DNA of 64,000 nucleotides from an uncultured Saprospiraceae bacterium. GTDB lineage: Bacteria > Bacteroidota > Bacteroidia > Chitinophagales > Saprospiraceae. The notes under the pieces are model-generated. The model searched no databases. It had not been told where the DNA came from and saw nothing but the letters and a program-made list of their open reading frames with translations. The stretch lies in assembly GCA_937950315.1 (NCBI GenBank), contig CALFDU010000006.1:58143-122142 (forward strand), given 5' to 3'. The position numbers and the translations under genes are program-made. Below, one piece after another: positions 56,572 through 64,000 of this stretch (positions are counted from its first letter, which is position 1; the number at the start of each line of letters is the position of its first letter).

Positions 56572-58314
56572 TTAGTCAATTCCGTGCATCATTTTAGCCA
56601 ACTTACCTTTGATAAGGAAGATTAACAATGCTGCTGTGATTGGTACAGCAGCAAAAATCAAAAAGAATCCGCTAAGGCCAATTTGCTCTGCAATTGGTTC
56701 TATATAACTACCAGTAAGACCTGCTGCAAAGTTGGCAATGAAGTTGGATACAAAGAAAACTCCAAACATCAATCCTACCAATCTTGCTGGGGCAAGTTTA
56801 CTTACGTAACTCAACCCAACTGGTGAGATGCAAAGTTCTCCAAGTGTATGGAATAAATATGCTAAGATCAACCATACCATACTTACCTTAACCACAGTAG
56901 CTCCTTCAGATGTATCAATACCCATAGCACCGAATGCTAAAATGGCAAAACCCAAACCTAAAAGGGTAAGTCCTAGTGCAAACTTTACCGGACCGCTCTT
57001 TAAAAAGGAAATGTTCTTTTCCCATAATTTACTAAATAATGGAGCCAAGCAAATGATGAATAGACTATTAAATACTTGGAACCAACCTGCTGGTACCTCT
57101 GTTGCCTGATCTGAATATTGTTCCTTTAGCATTATTACGATCAATGCCCAAACACCTAAAAACCCGATACCTAAGAATATACTTGACAACGAGTAACTGC
57201 TAAATGTTACAGAAAACAATTTTAAAATTACATAGGTCAATACGACCATAGGCACAATCGATATTATTGTGTTTATGACTTTGAAGATTCCGGCACCGCT
57301 TCCAGTCAGATCTCTTTCAGTATAATCCAAAGCAAATACAGTCATAGAACCTCCAGCTTGCTCAAATGCCCACCAGAAGAAGACAATAAAGAAACTGAGG
57401 ATTACAATAACCCAGACTCTGTCCTTTTCAACTTTTGTCAAGGAAGGATCAGAAACAATCCATCCCACAAAACCGATAACTGCTCCCACAATAATAGGAG
57501 GCATAATTTTATTTGTGAAAGTCTGGATGAAATTAGGCTGAGCATCAACAGTAAATTGTAGCAAAGCATAAAATGCAATGCCTATTACACTTCCGATAAT
57601 AGCCCATTTTGTAACATTGCTAGTTGAACCAGTCACTACTTTTACTTCTTCTTTTACTTCAAGTTTTTCTTCTTTTGGTGCTAATCCTATCTCTCCAAAT
57701 ATATCTTGAGCAAAGTAGAATTGCATCATTCCTAGGAACATGAATATACCAGCCAAACCAAATCCATAACTATAACTCCATTGCTCCCCGTAGTAACTAC
57801 AAAGTAAAATTCCTAGGAAGGCTCCTGCATTGATACCCATGTAGAATATGGTATAGGCACCATCTTTTAGTTCAGGGACTTTTTCGTAAATATTACCAAC
57901 GATAGACGATATGTTTGGTTTGAAAAACCCATTACCAATAATAAGCATCAATAAACCTGCATAAAATGAAAATTCAGTTTCAAGGGCCATACTGGCGTGA
58001 CCAAAGGTCATGATCAGTGCACCTATCATCACCGCTTTCCGATAACCTAAAAATTTGTCTGCCAAAATACCACCCAACATAGGTGTGAAATAGACAAATC
58101 CTGTATAAATCCCGTAAAGTGCCAAAGCATCAGCTCGCTCCCAAGCACCTTCACCAAAAGCAACTTTTACCAAGAATACCACAAAAAGTACTCGCATCCC
58201 ATAGTAGGAGAATCGCTCCCACATCTCTGTAAAAAATAGAATGAATAGTCCTGAAGGGTGGCCCAATATTGTTTTCTGATTTAATTCAGAGCCACCAAAT
58301 TTCATTTCTGACAT
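56572..58314 (-). CDS. POT/PTR-family proton-coupled peptide transporter
   Basis: The 580-residue inner-membrane protein of the major facilitator superfamily has about 14 membrane segments. Signatures: ExxER in FTEMWERFSYYGMRVLF (residues about 28-45, proton coupling), GGILADKFLGYRKAVMIG, YTIFYMGINAGAFLGILLC (PTR2 signature) and FVFFWWAFEQAGGSM in the C-terminal half. A charged loop near 220 (EEKLEVKEEVKVV) sits between the halves. It imports di- and tripeptides. Monocistronic, with a strong terminator. Confidence 0.94.
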   Translation of the reverse strand: MSEMKFGGSELNQKTILGHPSGLFILFFTEMWERFSYYGMRVLFVVFLVKVAFGEGAWERADALALYGIYTGFVYFTPMLGGILADKFLGYRKAVMIGALIMTFGHASMALETEFSFYAGLLMLIIGNGFFKPNISSIVGNIYEKVPELKDGAYTIFYMGINAGAFLGILLCSYYGEQWSYSYGFGLAGIFMFLGMMQFYFAQDIFGEIGLAPKEEKLEVKEEVKVVTGSTSNVTKWAIIGSVIGIAFYALLQFTVDAQPNFIQTFTNKIMPPIIVGAVIGFVGWIVSDPSLTKVEKDRVWVIVILSFFIVFFWWAFEQAGGSMTVFALDYTERDLTGSGAGIFKVINTIISIVPMVVLTYVILKLFSVTFSSYSLSSIFLGIGFLGVWALIVIMLKEQYSDQATEVPAGWFQVFNSLFIICLAPLFSKLWEKNISFLKSGPVKFALGLTLLGLGFAILAFGAMGIDTSEGATVVKVSMVWLILAYLFHTLGELCISPVGLSYVSKLAPARLVGLMFGVFFVSNFIANFAAGLTGSYIEPIAEQIGLSGFFLIFAAVPITAALLIFLIKGKLAKMMHGID

Positions 58315-58510
58315 AAGAAGATAATTTTTATTTGATCTGAAAACCCAAAATAATCTTTTTTAGAGAACTTAAAAAACCATATTCCGCTTTATTTAATAAT
58401 TGTTCTTTATACTTTGGATTATTGTCGTTGGCATCGGTCATTTAGAATTTTAAATGATCATTGGCAATAGGAAAGCTAACACTTGAAGGTTTTTGATAGA
58501 TAAAAATAAA

Positions 58511-58538
58511 AAAGCATCCGCCTTGAGGTGGATGCTTT
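58511..58538 (-). terminator. Terminator of the TPR protein gene
   Basis: AAAGCATCC (58511-58519) pairs with GGATGCTTT (58530-58538); on the minus strand TTTTTTATTTTTA follows. It lies about 30 bases beyond the stop. Confidence 0.85.
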
Positions 58539-58569
58539 TATGAGTTTGGATTGAGTAATGCCAGTTCGT

Positions 58570-59982
58570 CTAGTGGCCTATTTCTGGTTTATAGTAATTG
58601 ATCATTGCTACTATCTTTTTGTCCAAGGCCAATTCAGGCTCAATTTTAAAAAGTAAGTTGTGATCACTATGGTCTTCTTCCAATGCTTCTTTCAAAACAT
58701 CGAGTCCTTGCTCTTCATTCTTTGACAGTAGCAAAGCTGCTGACTTACAATATAGAATGTTGGCACCGAACGTAAAATCTTCTGCTTTTTCTAGTAACTG
58801 TAATGCAAGTTTTCTTTCACCTGTTTTGATTAAGAAAGTAGCGTACTTGGTCCAGTAGAAAGATTCTTCAGGAGCAATGGTAGTTGCTTTTCTAAAAAAG
58901 AAGTCTGCTTTCTCGTAGCTACCAAGCGTGTAGTACGCTTCGGCTAGTTGTAAGAAATATTCTTCCGTATTGTCTTCTATTGCAATCGCTTTGTGGTAAG
59001 ACTTTACTGCATTGTTCCAGTTCTTTTCAGAAGCATAGCAGTTCCCCAACTTGAAATATATCTCGTCATTGTATGGGTCGTACTTCAATGCTTTGTAAAG
59101 ATTGTACTTGGCAGCAGAAAGATTGTCAAGGGCTTTGTGGCAATCCGCCATGTTGATAAGTACATCTTCATCAATGCCAAATAGGGCTACTGATTCTTTA
59201 TAGATACTTAAAGCCTTTGAATACTTTTTGGTTTGAAGACAAAGCTCTGCACATTCATAGTAGGCAATCTGGAAATCTGGCTGTATGATAAAAGAGTACT
59301 CAAGCGCAAAAATTGCTTTCTTGTATTCTCCTACGCATGAATAAGCCTCTCCTAGGTTGTACCATGCCATGAATGAATATGGAGTACGGTCGATGATTTT
59401 ATTAAGGAAATCAATCGCGCCGTAGTAGTTTTTTGAAAATTCTATAGAGAACCAAAATCTGTCTAAAGCTTCTGAGTTGTTAGGATCTTTGATGATGGCG
59501 TGTTTAAGCACTTCATACATTGCATTAAAATCCTGATTTACTTCATGAATATATGATTCACATATAAGTATCTCTGCTTTGTCAGAACCTGTTACAGAAG
59601 ACTTAAGATCGTCCAGTATAACTTGAGCTTCATTTACCTTACCAGAGTAAGTATAAATTTTGATTCTTAAAAGTTTTATTTCTAATTGAGCAGGAGCAAT
59701 TTTTTCTGCAATGTCTAAAACCTCAAGACAATCTTTCGGTCTATTTAGCTTGCTTAAAATTTTTGCTTTGGTGATGTAAAATTCTGCTCGATAATTGAAC
59801 TGGTCGATGGCCAAATCACATACGGACAAAGCGCGCGTGTGTTGGTTTTCATCCTGATAATATTCGATAATGTCTAAAAATGATTTCTCAGTTAAGAACA
59901 TGTTCTCTCCAGTTGAGCACATCTCTTCGAAATCAGACACTAAATTTATTATCGCCAGGTTACGTTTTAATTTTTGGTCCAT
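58570..59982 (-). CDS. Tetratricopeptide-repeat protein
   Basis: The 470-residue protein has no signal peptide and consists of about 12 TPR-like helix pairs, for example HTRALSVCDLAIDQFNYRAEF, AWYNLGEAYSCVGEYKKAIFALEYSF, EIYFKLGNCYASEKNWNNAVKSYHKAI and YYTLGSYEKADFFFRKATTIAPEES, with the usual W/G/Y/A/P positions. It is a cytoplasmic scaffold for protein contacts; partner unknown. Frequent as a conserved single gene in Bacteroidota. Confidence 0.85.
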   Translation of the reverse strand: MDQKLKRNLAIINLVSDFEEMCSTGENMFLTEKSFLDIIEYYQDENQHTRALSVCDLAIDQFNYRAEFYITKAKILSKLNRPKDCLEVLDIAEKIAPAQLEIKLLRIKIYTYSGKVNEAQVILDDLKSSVTGSDKAEILICESYIHEVNQDFNAMYEVLKHAIIKDPNNSEALDRFWFSIEFSKNYYGAIDFLNKIIDRTPYSFMAWYNLGEAYSCVGEYKKAIFALEYSFIIQPDFQIAYYECAELCLQTKKYSKALSIYKESVALFGIDEDVLINMADCHKALDNLSAAKYNLYKALKYDPYNDEIYFKLGNCYASEKNWNNAVKSYHKAIAIEDNTEEYFLQLAEAYYTLGSYEKADFFFRKATTIAPEESFYWTKYATFLIKTGERKLALQLLEKAEDFTFGANILYCKSAALLLSKNEEQGLDVLKEALEEDHSDHNLLFKIEPELALDKKIVAMINYYKPEIGH

Positions 59983-60352
59983 TGAGTATACAGTTGTTAA
60001 ACTTGGGATTTAACTTGACGTAAATATAGCATTATTGGATTCAATGGTTATTTCTACGAAACTTTTTTTCATTTTTTCTCAAAAGCGGAAAAAGCCTTAA
60101 AACGTAGGGGAAAGACAGTCAATTCTGGGTTTATGAATGTATTTCAAAATTCTAGTTTTCTAAATCATTCTATATCATGCGATAACATATATTGTAATTG
60201 AATAAACTCTTAAAAAACTTAATATATACTAGTTATTATATGTTTTTTGTCCAGAGTAAAATTACCATTTTTAGGGTAGGTCAAAAAAAAGCCACTTCTA
60301 ACTAGAAATGGCTTTTTTACAACTTAAATACGCATTTAGACTAACTCTGAAA
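59983..60352. other. AT-rich gap
   Basis: A 370-base region holding the promoter side of the TPR gene and, at its right end, the terminator of the sigma-factor operon. Nothing else was recognised. Confidence 0.4.
60285..60318 (-). terminator. Terminator of the ECF sigma operon
   Basis: AAAAAAGCCA pairs with TGGCTTTTTT and TTCT with AGAA inside, one mismatch between. T-runs follow on both strands. Confidence 0.8.
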
Positions 60353-60808
60353 CTATTTTTCATGCCTCTTATGAAGCCTTTTTTGTAAATCTTTGAGTAC
60401 TTCTTCTTTGAATTTTCTTTCAAGTACGATCAATTGTAAAACCTTTTTTGATGGTAGTACTTTCTTGAACTTTTCGATATACTCAGTATCCAAGGTTATT
60501 GAACGTTGTTTGTTGTCCAAATACTTTTTGATAAACTCATTTGCTTGGGCATCATCAAGTTCATCCATTTCTAAATGTCTTACACTTTCATTTTTCAATT
60601 GCTTTTTTGCCTTTGCATACTCATTATAAACAGGCCAAAAAACTTGTGCTTCTTCTGGAGTTAAATCTAGCTTATTGGTAAAAAAAGCAATTTTCTGAGC
60701 TTCGACTCTTTCACTGGAGGCTCTTTCATTTCTTCTATTTTCATGATCATGCTGTGCTTGCACGTTTATAAATGGCAAACTGAGCAGGATTAAAAATAAA
60801 TATCTCAT
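60353..60808 (-). CDS. Periplasmic Spy/CpxP-like helical protein
   Basis: The 151-residue protein has a signal peptide (1-19, LFLILLSLPFINVQAQ) and a His/Arg-rich start (HDHENRR). The rest is helical with KLDLTPEEAQVFWPVYNEY, the LTxxQ-like motif seen in Spy/CpxP and in the heavy-metal sensor partners of ECF systems, followed by EKFKKVLPSKKVLQLIVLERKFKEEVL. The ATG at 60808 is chosen because it gives the signal peptide; an earlier one at 60835 would overlap the upstream gene. Third gene of the operon with the sigma factor; a role as periplasmic stress sensor is inferred. Confidence 0.75.
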   Translation of the reverse strand: MRYLFLILLSLPFINVQAQHDHENRRNERASSERVEAQKIAFFTNKLDLTPEEAQVFWPVYNEYAKAKKQLKNESVRHLEMDELDDAQANEFIKKYLDNKQRSITLDTEYIEKFKKVLPSKKVLQLIVLERKFKEEVLKDLQKRLHKRHEK

Positions 60809-60822
60809 ATATAAACTTGTTT

Positions 60823-61326
60823 TTAGTAAAGCCATGCAAGATCAATTTGATCTGCATCTTCAATTAAATAATCAATAAGAATTTCTTCATCTATACTTGT
60901 AAATGTGTTCTCACTTTCTGCAGAAAGTAAGATTTCCAAATCATCGTCGTTTAGGTCATATAATACATCAGAATCTTCTGCAAAATATTGTAGAATCTCA
61001 TCAGAGTTAATCTCGCTATTCTTTACAGTTTTATTATTTCCGCTTAAAGCAAATATGGATACTGCAATCAATACGGAAGCTGCAAGACCTAATAATATTT
61101 TCTTAGTATTAAAAACTACATTATTCTTAGTTGGTGTAATCATGAAGTCATTGAAATAGTCAGCAGGAACACCAAATCCTTCTTCTTTTTTTGATCCAAA
61201 AAGGGTGGGGTATTGATCTTCAGCAAAGACTTCTTCTTCTACAAGTCTGTCCTTAAGTTTATCGCTGAACTTTCCGAAGTAATCCTCTGGTATATCTGGT
61301 ATGTGTTTGTCGCTAGGAAATGACAT
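60823..61326 (-). CDS. Probable membrane-bound anti-sigma factor
   Basis: The 167-residue protein has a cytoplasmic N-terminal part (about 1-75) with two similar short motifs (IPEDYFGKFSDKL and VPADYFNDFM), one membrane helix (about 76-94, ILLGLAASVLIAVSIFALSG) and an acidic periplasmic tail rich in Asp and Glu (about 40% in the last 60 residues). Position directly after an ECF sigma gene, with a 14-base overlap, points to its partner anti-sigma factor although no zinc-binding ZAS motif is present. Confidence 0.68.
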   Translation of the reverse strand: MSFPSDKHIPDIPEDYFGKFSDKLKDRLVEEEVFAEDQYPTLFGSKKEEGFGVPADYFNDFMITPTKNNVVFNTKKILLGLAASVLIAVSIFALSGNNKTVKNSEINSDEILQYFAEDSDVLYDLNDDDLEILLSAESENTFTSIDEEILIDYLIEDADQIDLAWLY

Positions 61327-61855
61327 CTATGCTTATAATATAATTTTCAATTTTTTTCACTGCATGGTGGTAGGATGCTTTCAAACTACCAATACTACTT
61401 TCAAGGACTTCAGCCATATCTTTGTAAGGCATTTCATCGTAGTACCTCATTACAAATACTTGTTTTTGTTTGGTGGGTAATTTTTCTATAGCCTCTTTCA
61501 ATGCAATTTGTATTTGGTCTCCAGTAAAGTAAGGATCTTCTTTTACGTCTACCATTGCATTTCCAGTTATCTCTAATGTTCGTTTTCTTTTCTTGATAAA
61601 CGAAATGGATTCATTAGACGCAATACGATACAACCAAGTATATAGCTTTGCCTCTTCTCTAAAGTTCTCTATATGTTTATAAACCTTAATAAAGACATTT
61701 TGTAAAACATCGTCTGCATCTGCATGAATCAAGACCATTCTTCGAATATGCCAATATAATGGTTCTTTATAAGCCTCAACCAAAGCCTGAAAGCCAAGCT
61801 CAAATTGGTCCTTATTCCGAATCATTGATAATATTTTTGAATCCTCTTTCTGCAT
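61313..61855 (-). CDS. ECF-type RNA polymerase sigma factor
   Basis: The 180-residue protein has region 2 (EPLYWHIRRMVLIHADADDVLQNVFIKVYKHI ... KLYTWLYRIASNESISF, about 30-95) and region 4 (LPTKQKQVFVMRYYDEMPYKDMAEVLESSIGSLKASYHHAVKKIE, about 125-170) of group IV sigma factors. The ATG at 61855 is preferred; a GTG at 61873 is also in frame. It heads an operon with the anti-sigma-like and Spy-like genes, and such systems usually autoregulate. The target regulon is not evident. Confidence 0.93.
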   Translation of the reverse strand: MQKEDSKILSMIRNKDQFELGFQALVEAYKEPLYWHIRRMVLIHADADDVLQNVFIKVYKHIENFREEAKLYTWLYRIASNESISFIKKRKRTLEITGNAMVDVKEDPYFTGDQIQIALKEAIEKLPTKQKQVFVMRYYDEMPYKDMAEVLESSIGSLKASYHHAVKKIENYIISIDVIS

Positions 61856-61938
61856 TAATTGACTCTTTGACACGAACTATTGACGAAAGTTTAAGCCTAC
61901 TTTGAATTTATTTGCATTTTTGCAGCTAAATAACAAGT

Positions 61939-62484
61939 ATGCTAGCTAGAATAAGTGCCTTGATTTTAAAGTTATTAGGATTTTCCATTATTGGAGAATA
62001 TCCGTATGATTTAAAGAAAGTTGTACTTATTGCAGGCCCGCACACATCTTATTGGGATTTTCCTTTGGGCCTTTTGATTAGGTCTGCGGAGAAAATAGAT
62101 GTAAAATATGTAGGCAAAGCATCATTGTTTAAACCACCATTGGGTTGGATTATGAAACCATTGGGTGGTGTACCAGTAGACCGAAGTAAGCGAAATAACT
62201 TTGTTGATCAAGTGGTTGACATATATAAGAACCGAGAAGAATTTGCTGTGTTATTTGCACCGGAAGGGAGAAGAAAGAAAGTAGAAAAGTTTAAAACAGG
62301 GTTTTATTTCATAGCAAAAGGAGCAAATATTCCGATTTTACCTATTGTATTTGATATTGCTAATAAAGAAATAAGGTGGTTAGATTTGGTGTATCCAAGC
62401 GATGATGCTGCAAAAGATTTAGAAAAGATAGAATCATTATATAGAGGCGTAGTTGGTTTTATCTCTGAGAATAGTTTTACCTAA
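61939..62484 (+). CDS. Lysophospholipid acyltransferase family protein (PlsC-like)
   Basis: The 181-residue protein has the acyltransferase motif HTSYWD (H-x4-D, near residue 36), the FxPEGRR block FAPEGRRKKVEKFKTGFY near 105-122 and IPILPIVFD. It transfers acyl groups to a glycerophosphate or other acceptor at the inner membrane. At 181 residues it is at the short end of the family. The stop overlaps the holA start by one base (TAATG). Confidence 0.87.
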   Translation: MLARISALILKLLGFSIIGEYPYDLKKVVLIAGPHTSYWDFPLGLLIRSAEKIDVKYVGKASLFKPPLGWIMKPLGGVPVDRSKRNNFVDQVVDIYKNREEFAVLFAPEGRRKKVEKFKTGFYFIAKGANIPILPIVFDIANKEIRWLDLVYPSDDAAKDLEKIESLYRGVVGFISENSFT

Positions 62485-63488
62485 TGGCAGCGACACATTC
62501 AAGCATATTATCTGATTGGAAGAAAGGAAAGTTTGATCCTATCTACTTGTTATATGGTGAAGAAGATTTTTTCATTGACGACTTGGTAACATTTGCCGAA
62601 AGGCAGATCCTAAATGAAGGCGAACAAGCTTTTAATCAGATTGTGCTTTATGGGAAAGAAATTGGTTATCAAAACATACTTGATAATGCTTACCAGTTTC
62701 CGATGATGGCCGAGCGCAGGGTTGTGATTGTGAAAGAATTTCAGGAAATGAGAGATGTTGATGGATTAAGTCCATATTTTGAAAATCCTGCCGAACAGAC
62801 CGTTTTGATTCTTGCTTACAAGCACAAAAAATTTGATAAGCGAAAAAAAATATGGAAAACAGCTGTTGCTAAATCGACAAGCTTTGAATCAAAAAAAATA
62901 TACGATAACAAAATACCTGTTTTTATCTCTAAGCAATTGAAAAGTATGGGTGTTGATATTGAGCCTCAAGCCTCTGATATGATGGCGACCTATCTAGGCA
63001 ATGATCTTTCAAAAGTGATGAATGAGATTAATAAGTTATCCATCGTAAAAGAAAAAGGGAGTCTGGTAACCAAAGATGATGTGCACGAGCAAATTGGGAT
63101 CAGTAAAGAGTTTAATGTATTTGAATTTCAGAAAGCTCTAGGTGCAAAAGACCAGTTGGCCTCATATAGAATTGCCAACTATTTTGGAGAAAACTCAAAG
63201 AAGGTAAACATTGTTCCAATACTTGGATCACTGATCGGTTTCTATCAGAAAATAGCAATTGCAAAAGTTAATCCACATGCTAAGTCTTCCGATCTAGCGC
63301 CATTGCTTGGTGTCTCTCCATACTTCGTACAGCAATATACGCAAGCGGCAAGAAATTATTCTGGCAATCAATTACGCAATGCCTTTAAAGTATTAAGAGA
63401 AATCGATTTGAAAAGTAAAGGTGTAGGGACTGTGTCCACGCCTCAAGGGCAATTGTTGAGAGAGCTCGTCTATGGATTGTTGAGATAA
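62484..63488 (+). CDS. holA: DNA polymerase III delta subunit
   Basis: The 334-residue clamp-loader subunit opens with the AAA-like domain (FDPIYLLYGEEDFFIDDLV, NILDNAYQFPMMAERRVVIVKE) and has MMATYLGNDLSKVMNEINKLSI near 165-190, and the C-terminal helical collar (VVPILGSLIGFYQKIAIAK, LRELVYGLLR). It opens the beta clamp. Start coupled to the acyltransferase gene. Confidence 0.94.
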   Translation: MAATHSSILSDWKKGKFDPIYLLYGEEDFFIDDLVTFAERQILNEGEQAFNQIVLYGKEIGYQNILDNAYQFPMMAERRVVIVKEFQEMRDVDGLSPYFENPAEQTVLILAYKHKKFDKRKKIWKTAVAKSTSFESKKIYDNKIPVFISKQLKSMGVDIEPQASDMMATYLGNDLSKVMNEINKLSIVKEKGSLVTKDDVHEQIGISKEFNVFEFQKALGAKDQLASYRIANYFGENSKKVNIVPILGSLIGFYQKIAIAKVNPHAKSSDLAPLLGVSPYFVQQYTQAARNYSGNQLRNAFKVLREIDLKSKGVGTVSTPQGQLLRELVYGLLR

Positions 63489-63593
63489 TCTAAGCAAAGA
63501 ATACTTGGATCTTATATTGGGTAATTCCATTTGCATTCAATAGAGTAAAATGCACTCCTTGAAATTGGGTATTTCTCTAAGTGTATTTTGTGT

Positions 63594-63753
63594 TCTGAAA
63601 AATACTATCGAGAACCAGTAAGCTGCCTCTGAATTTTCATTTGTGGGCAAAAAAAAACCTACTCACTTCTGAGCAGGTTTATTTTTTTGAATAATTTTCA
63701 ACACCCTTTGATAATAAGACATGAAAAAAGGGTGTAGCCCCTATGTAGAGGAT
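63594..63753. repeat. 160-base noncoding repeat, copy 1
   Basis: Matches 63841-64000 base for base at a 247-base offset, except for five substitutions near the start; the last 130 bases are identical. It contains an AAACCTACTCA/TGAGCAGGTTT hairpin (63655-63680) bounded by A9 and T7, which can serve as the holA terminator, and a second perfect stem ACACCCTTT/AAAGGGTGT (63701-63735). Confidence 0.9.
63655..63687 (+). terminator. Terminator downstream of holA (within the repeat)
   Basis: AAACCTACTCA pairs with TGAGCAGGTTT (one mismatch) around CTTC, followed by T7; A9 precedes it, so it can work in both directions. Confidence 0.7.
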
Positions 63754-63840
63754 TGATTTTTTCACATTTAATTTTTTGTATGTATAGTTGCCTGAAATCC
63801 AGGCTTGAATTTCATTGTTTCAATATGAGAATTTATTTAG

Positions 63841-64000
63841 TCTGAAAAATACTATCAGGAATCAGTAAGTTACCTCTGAATTTTCATTTGTGGGCAAAAA
63901 AAAACCTACTCACTTCTGAGCAGGTTTATTTTTTTGAATAATTTTCAACACCCTTTGATAATAAGACATGAAAAAAGGGTGTAGCCCCTATGTAGAGGAT
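63841..64000. repeat. 160-base noncoding repeat, copy 2 (cut by window end)
   Basis: Second copy of 63594-63753 with both hairpins intact. It runs to the last base of the window, so the full length and number of copies cannot be known from here. Confidence 0.9.

Noticed and set aside
56413..56625. 70-codon plus-strand frame whose LVVLLSLGYKDKK recalls the C-terminus of nitroreductases
   Set aside because: It runs through a strong terminator hairpin and into the POT gene antisense; the resemblance is short. It could be a gene remnant, but the evidence is too weak to list.
63594..64000. Possible CRISPR array at the right edge
   Set aside because: The repeat is at least 160 bases long with 87 bases between copies, has no short uniform repeats and spacers, and no cas genes are near.

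Overview
The window looks like the chromosome of a low-GC member of the Bacteroidota, most plausibly of the Saprospiria/Chitinophagia side; the rank below phylum is inference. The grounds are: type IX secretion C-terminal sorting domains (genes at 34803-37220 and 40833-42533); Bacteroidota-restricted families (DUF4783, TIGR02757/DUF2400, DUF4175, S46 and S37 peptidases); an ATP synthase operon without beta and epsilon; menaquinone synthesis by the futalosine route (mqnC); promoters of the TTTG-N17-20-TAnnTTTG type; and almost no Shine-Dalgarno sequences. No phage, insertion sequence or CRISPR array was seen. The sequence is mostly core genome with one accessory block.

Layout. 1-1383: 5' part of a secreted collagen-like protein with calcium-binding-type repeats, cut by the left edge. 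1570-1905: a small DksA/TraR zinc-finger protein, then a 430-base hairpin-rich gap. 2336-7540 (minus): atpB-E-F-H-A-G, with a histidine-rich exported extension on subunit a and a terminator-like hairpin between atpE and atpF. 7765-10717: gpmI, a DUF4783 lipoprotein-sized exported protein and a TIGR02757 protein. 10784-15319 (minus): rimP-nusA-infB, with a terminator-like hairpin at the very start of its leader. 15480-17446: mqnC overlapping a purine nucleoside phosphorylase. 17503-20931: a small outer-membrane barrel, a PIF1-like helicase and a free-standing LuxR-type DNA-binding domain.

21305-31481 is the accessory block: an O-antigen-ligase-like polymerase, two GT4 glycosyltransferases with a methyltransferase, a sulfotransferase, and a tightly packed four-gene operon (nucleotidyltransferase, B12-type radical SAM, methyltransferase, second B12-type radical SAM). 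Together they suggest a modified, possibly sulfated and methylated surface glycan or glycolipid. I recognise no described pathway with this set, and it is the best candidate for something new here. It ends at tRNA-Cys, whose 3' end and terminator occur a second time 183 bases downstream.

32092-59982 is a peptide and amino-acid oriented stretch: an S37 peptidase, a MacB-type permease, type IX cargo proteins, ftcD (histidine breakdown), an arylsulfotransferase-like cargo, ybeY, an RsbW-like kinase, a giant DUF4175 protein, an M1 aminopeptidase, a WecF-like glycosyltransferase, an alanine/glycine symporter, an S46 dipeptidyl peptidase, a POT-family peptide transporter and a TPR protein. Secreted peptidases, di/tripeptide uptake, Na+/alanine uptake and histidine catabolism fit a protein-degrading heterotroph. 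60353-61855 is an ECF sigma operon with its membrane partner and a periplasmic Spy-like protein. 61939-63488 holds a lysophospholipid acyltransferase and holA. The right edge contains a 160-base noncoding repeat present twice at a 247-base spacing and cut by the window end.
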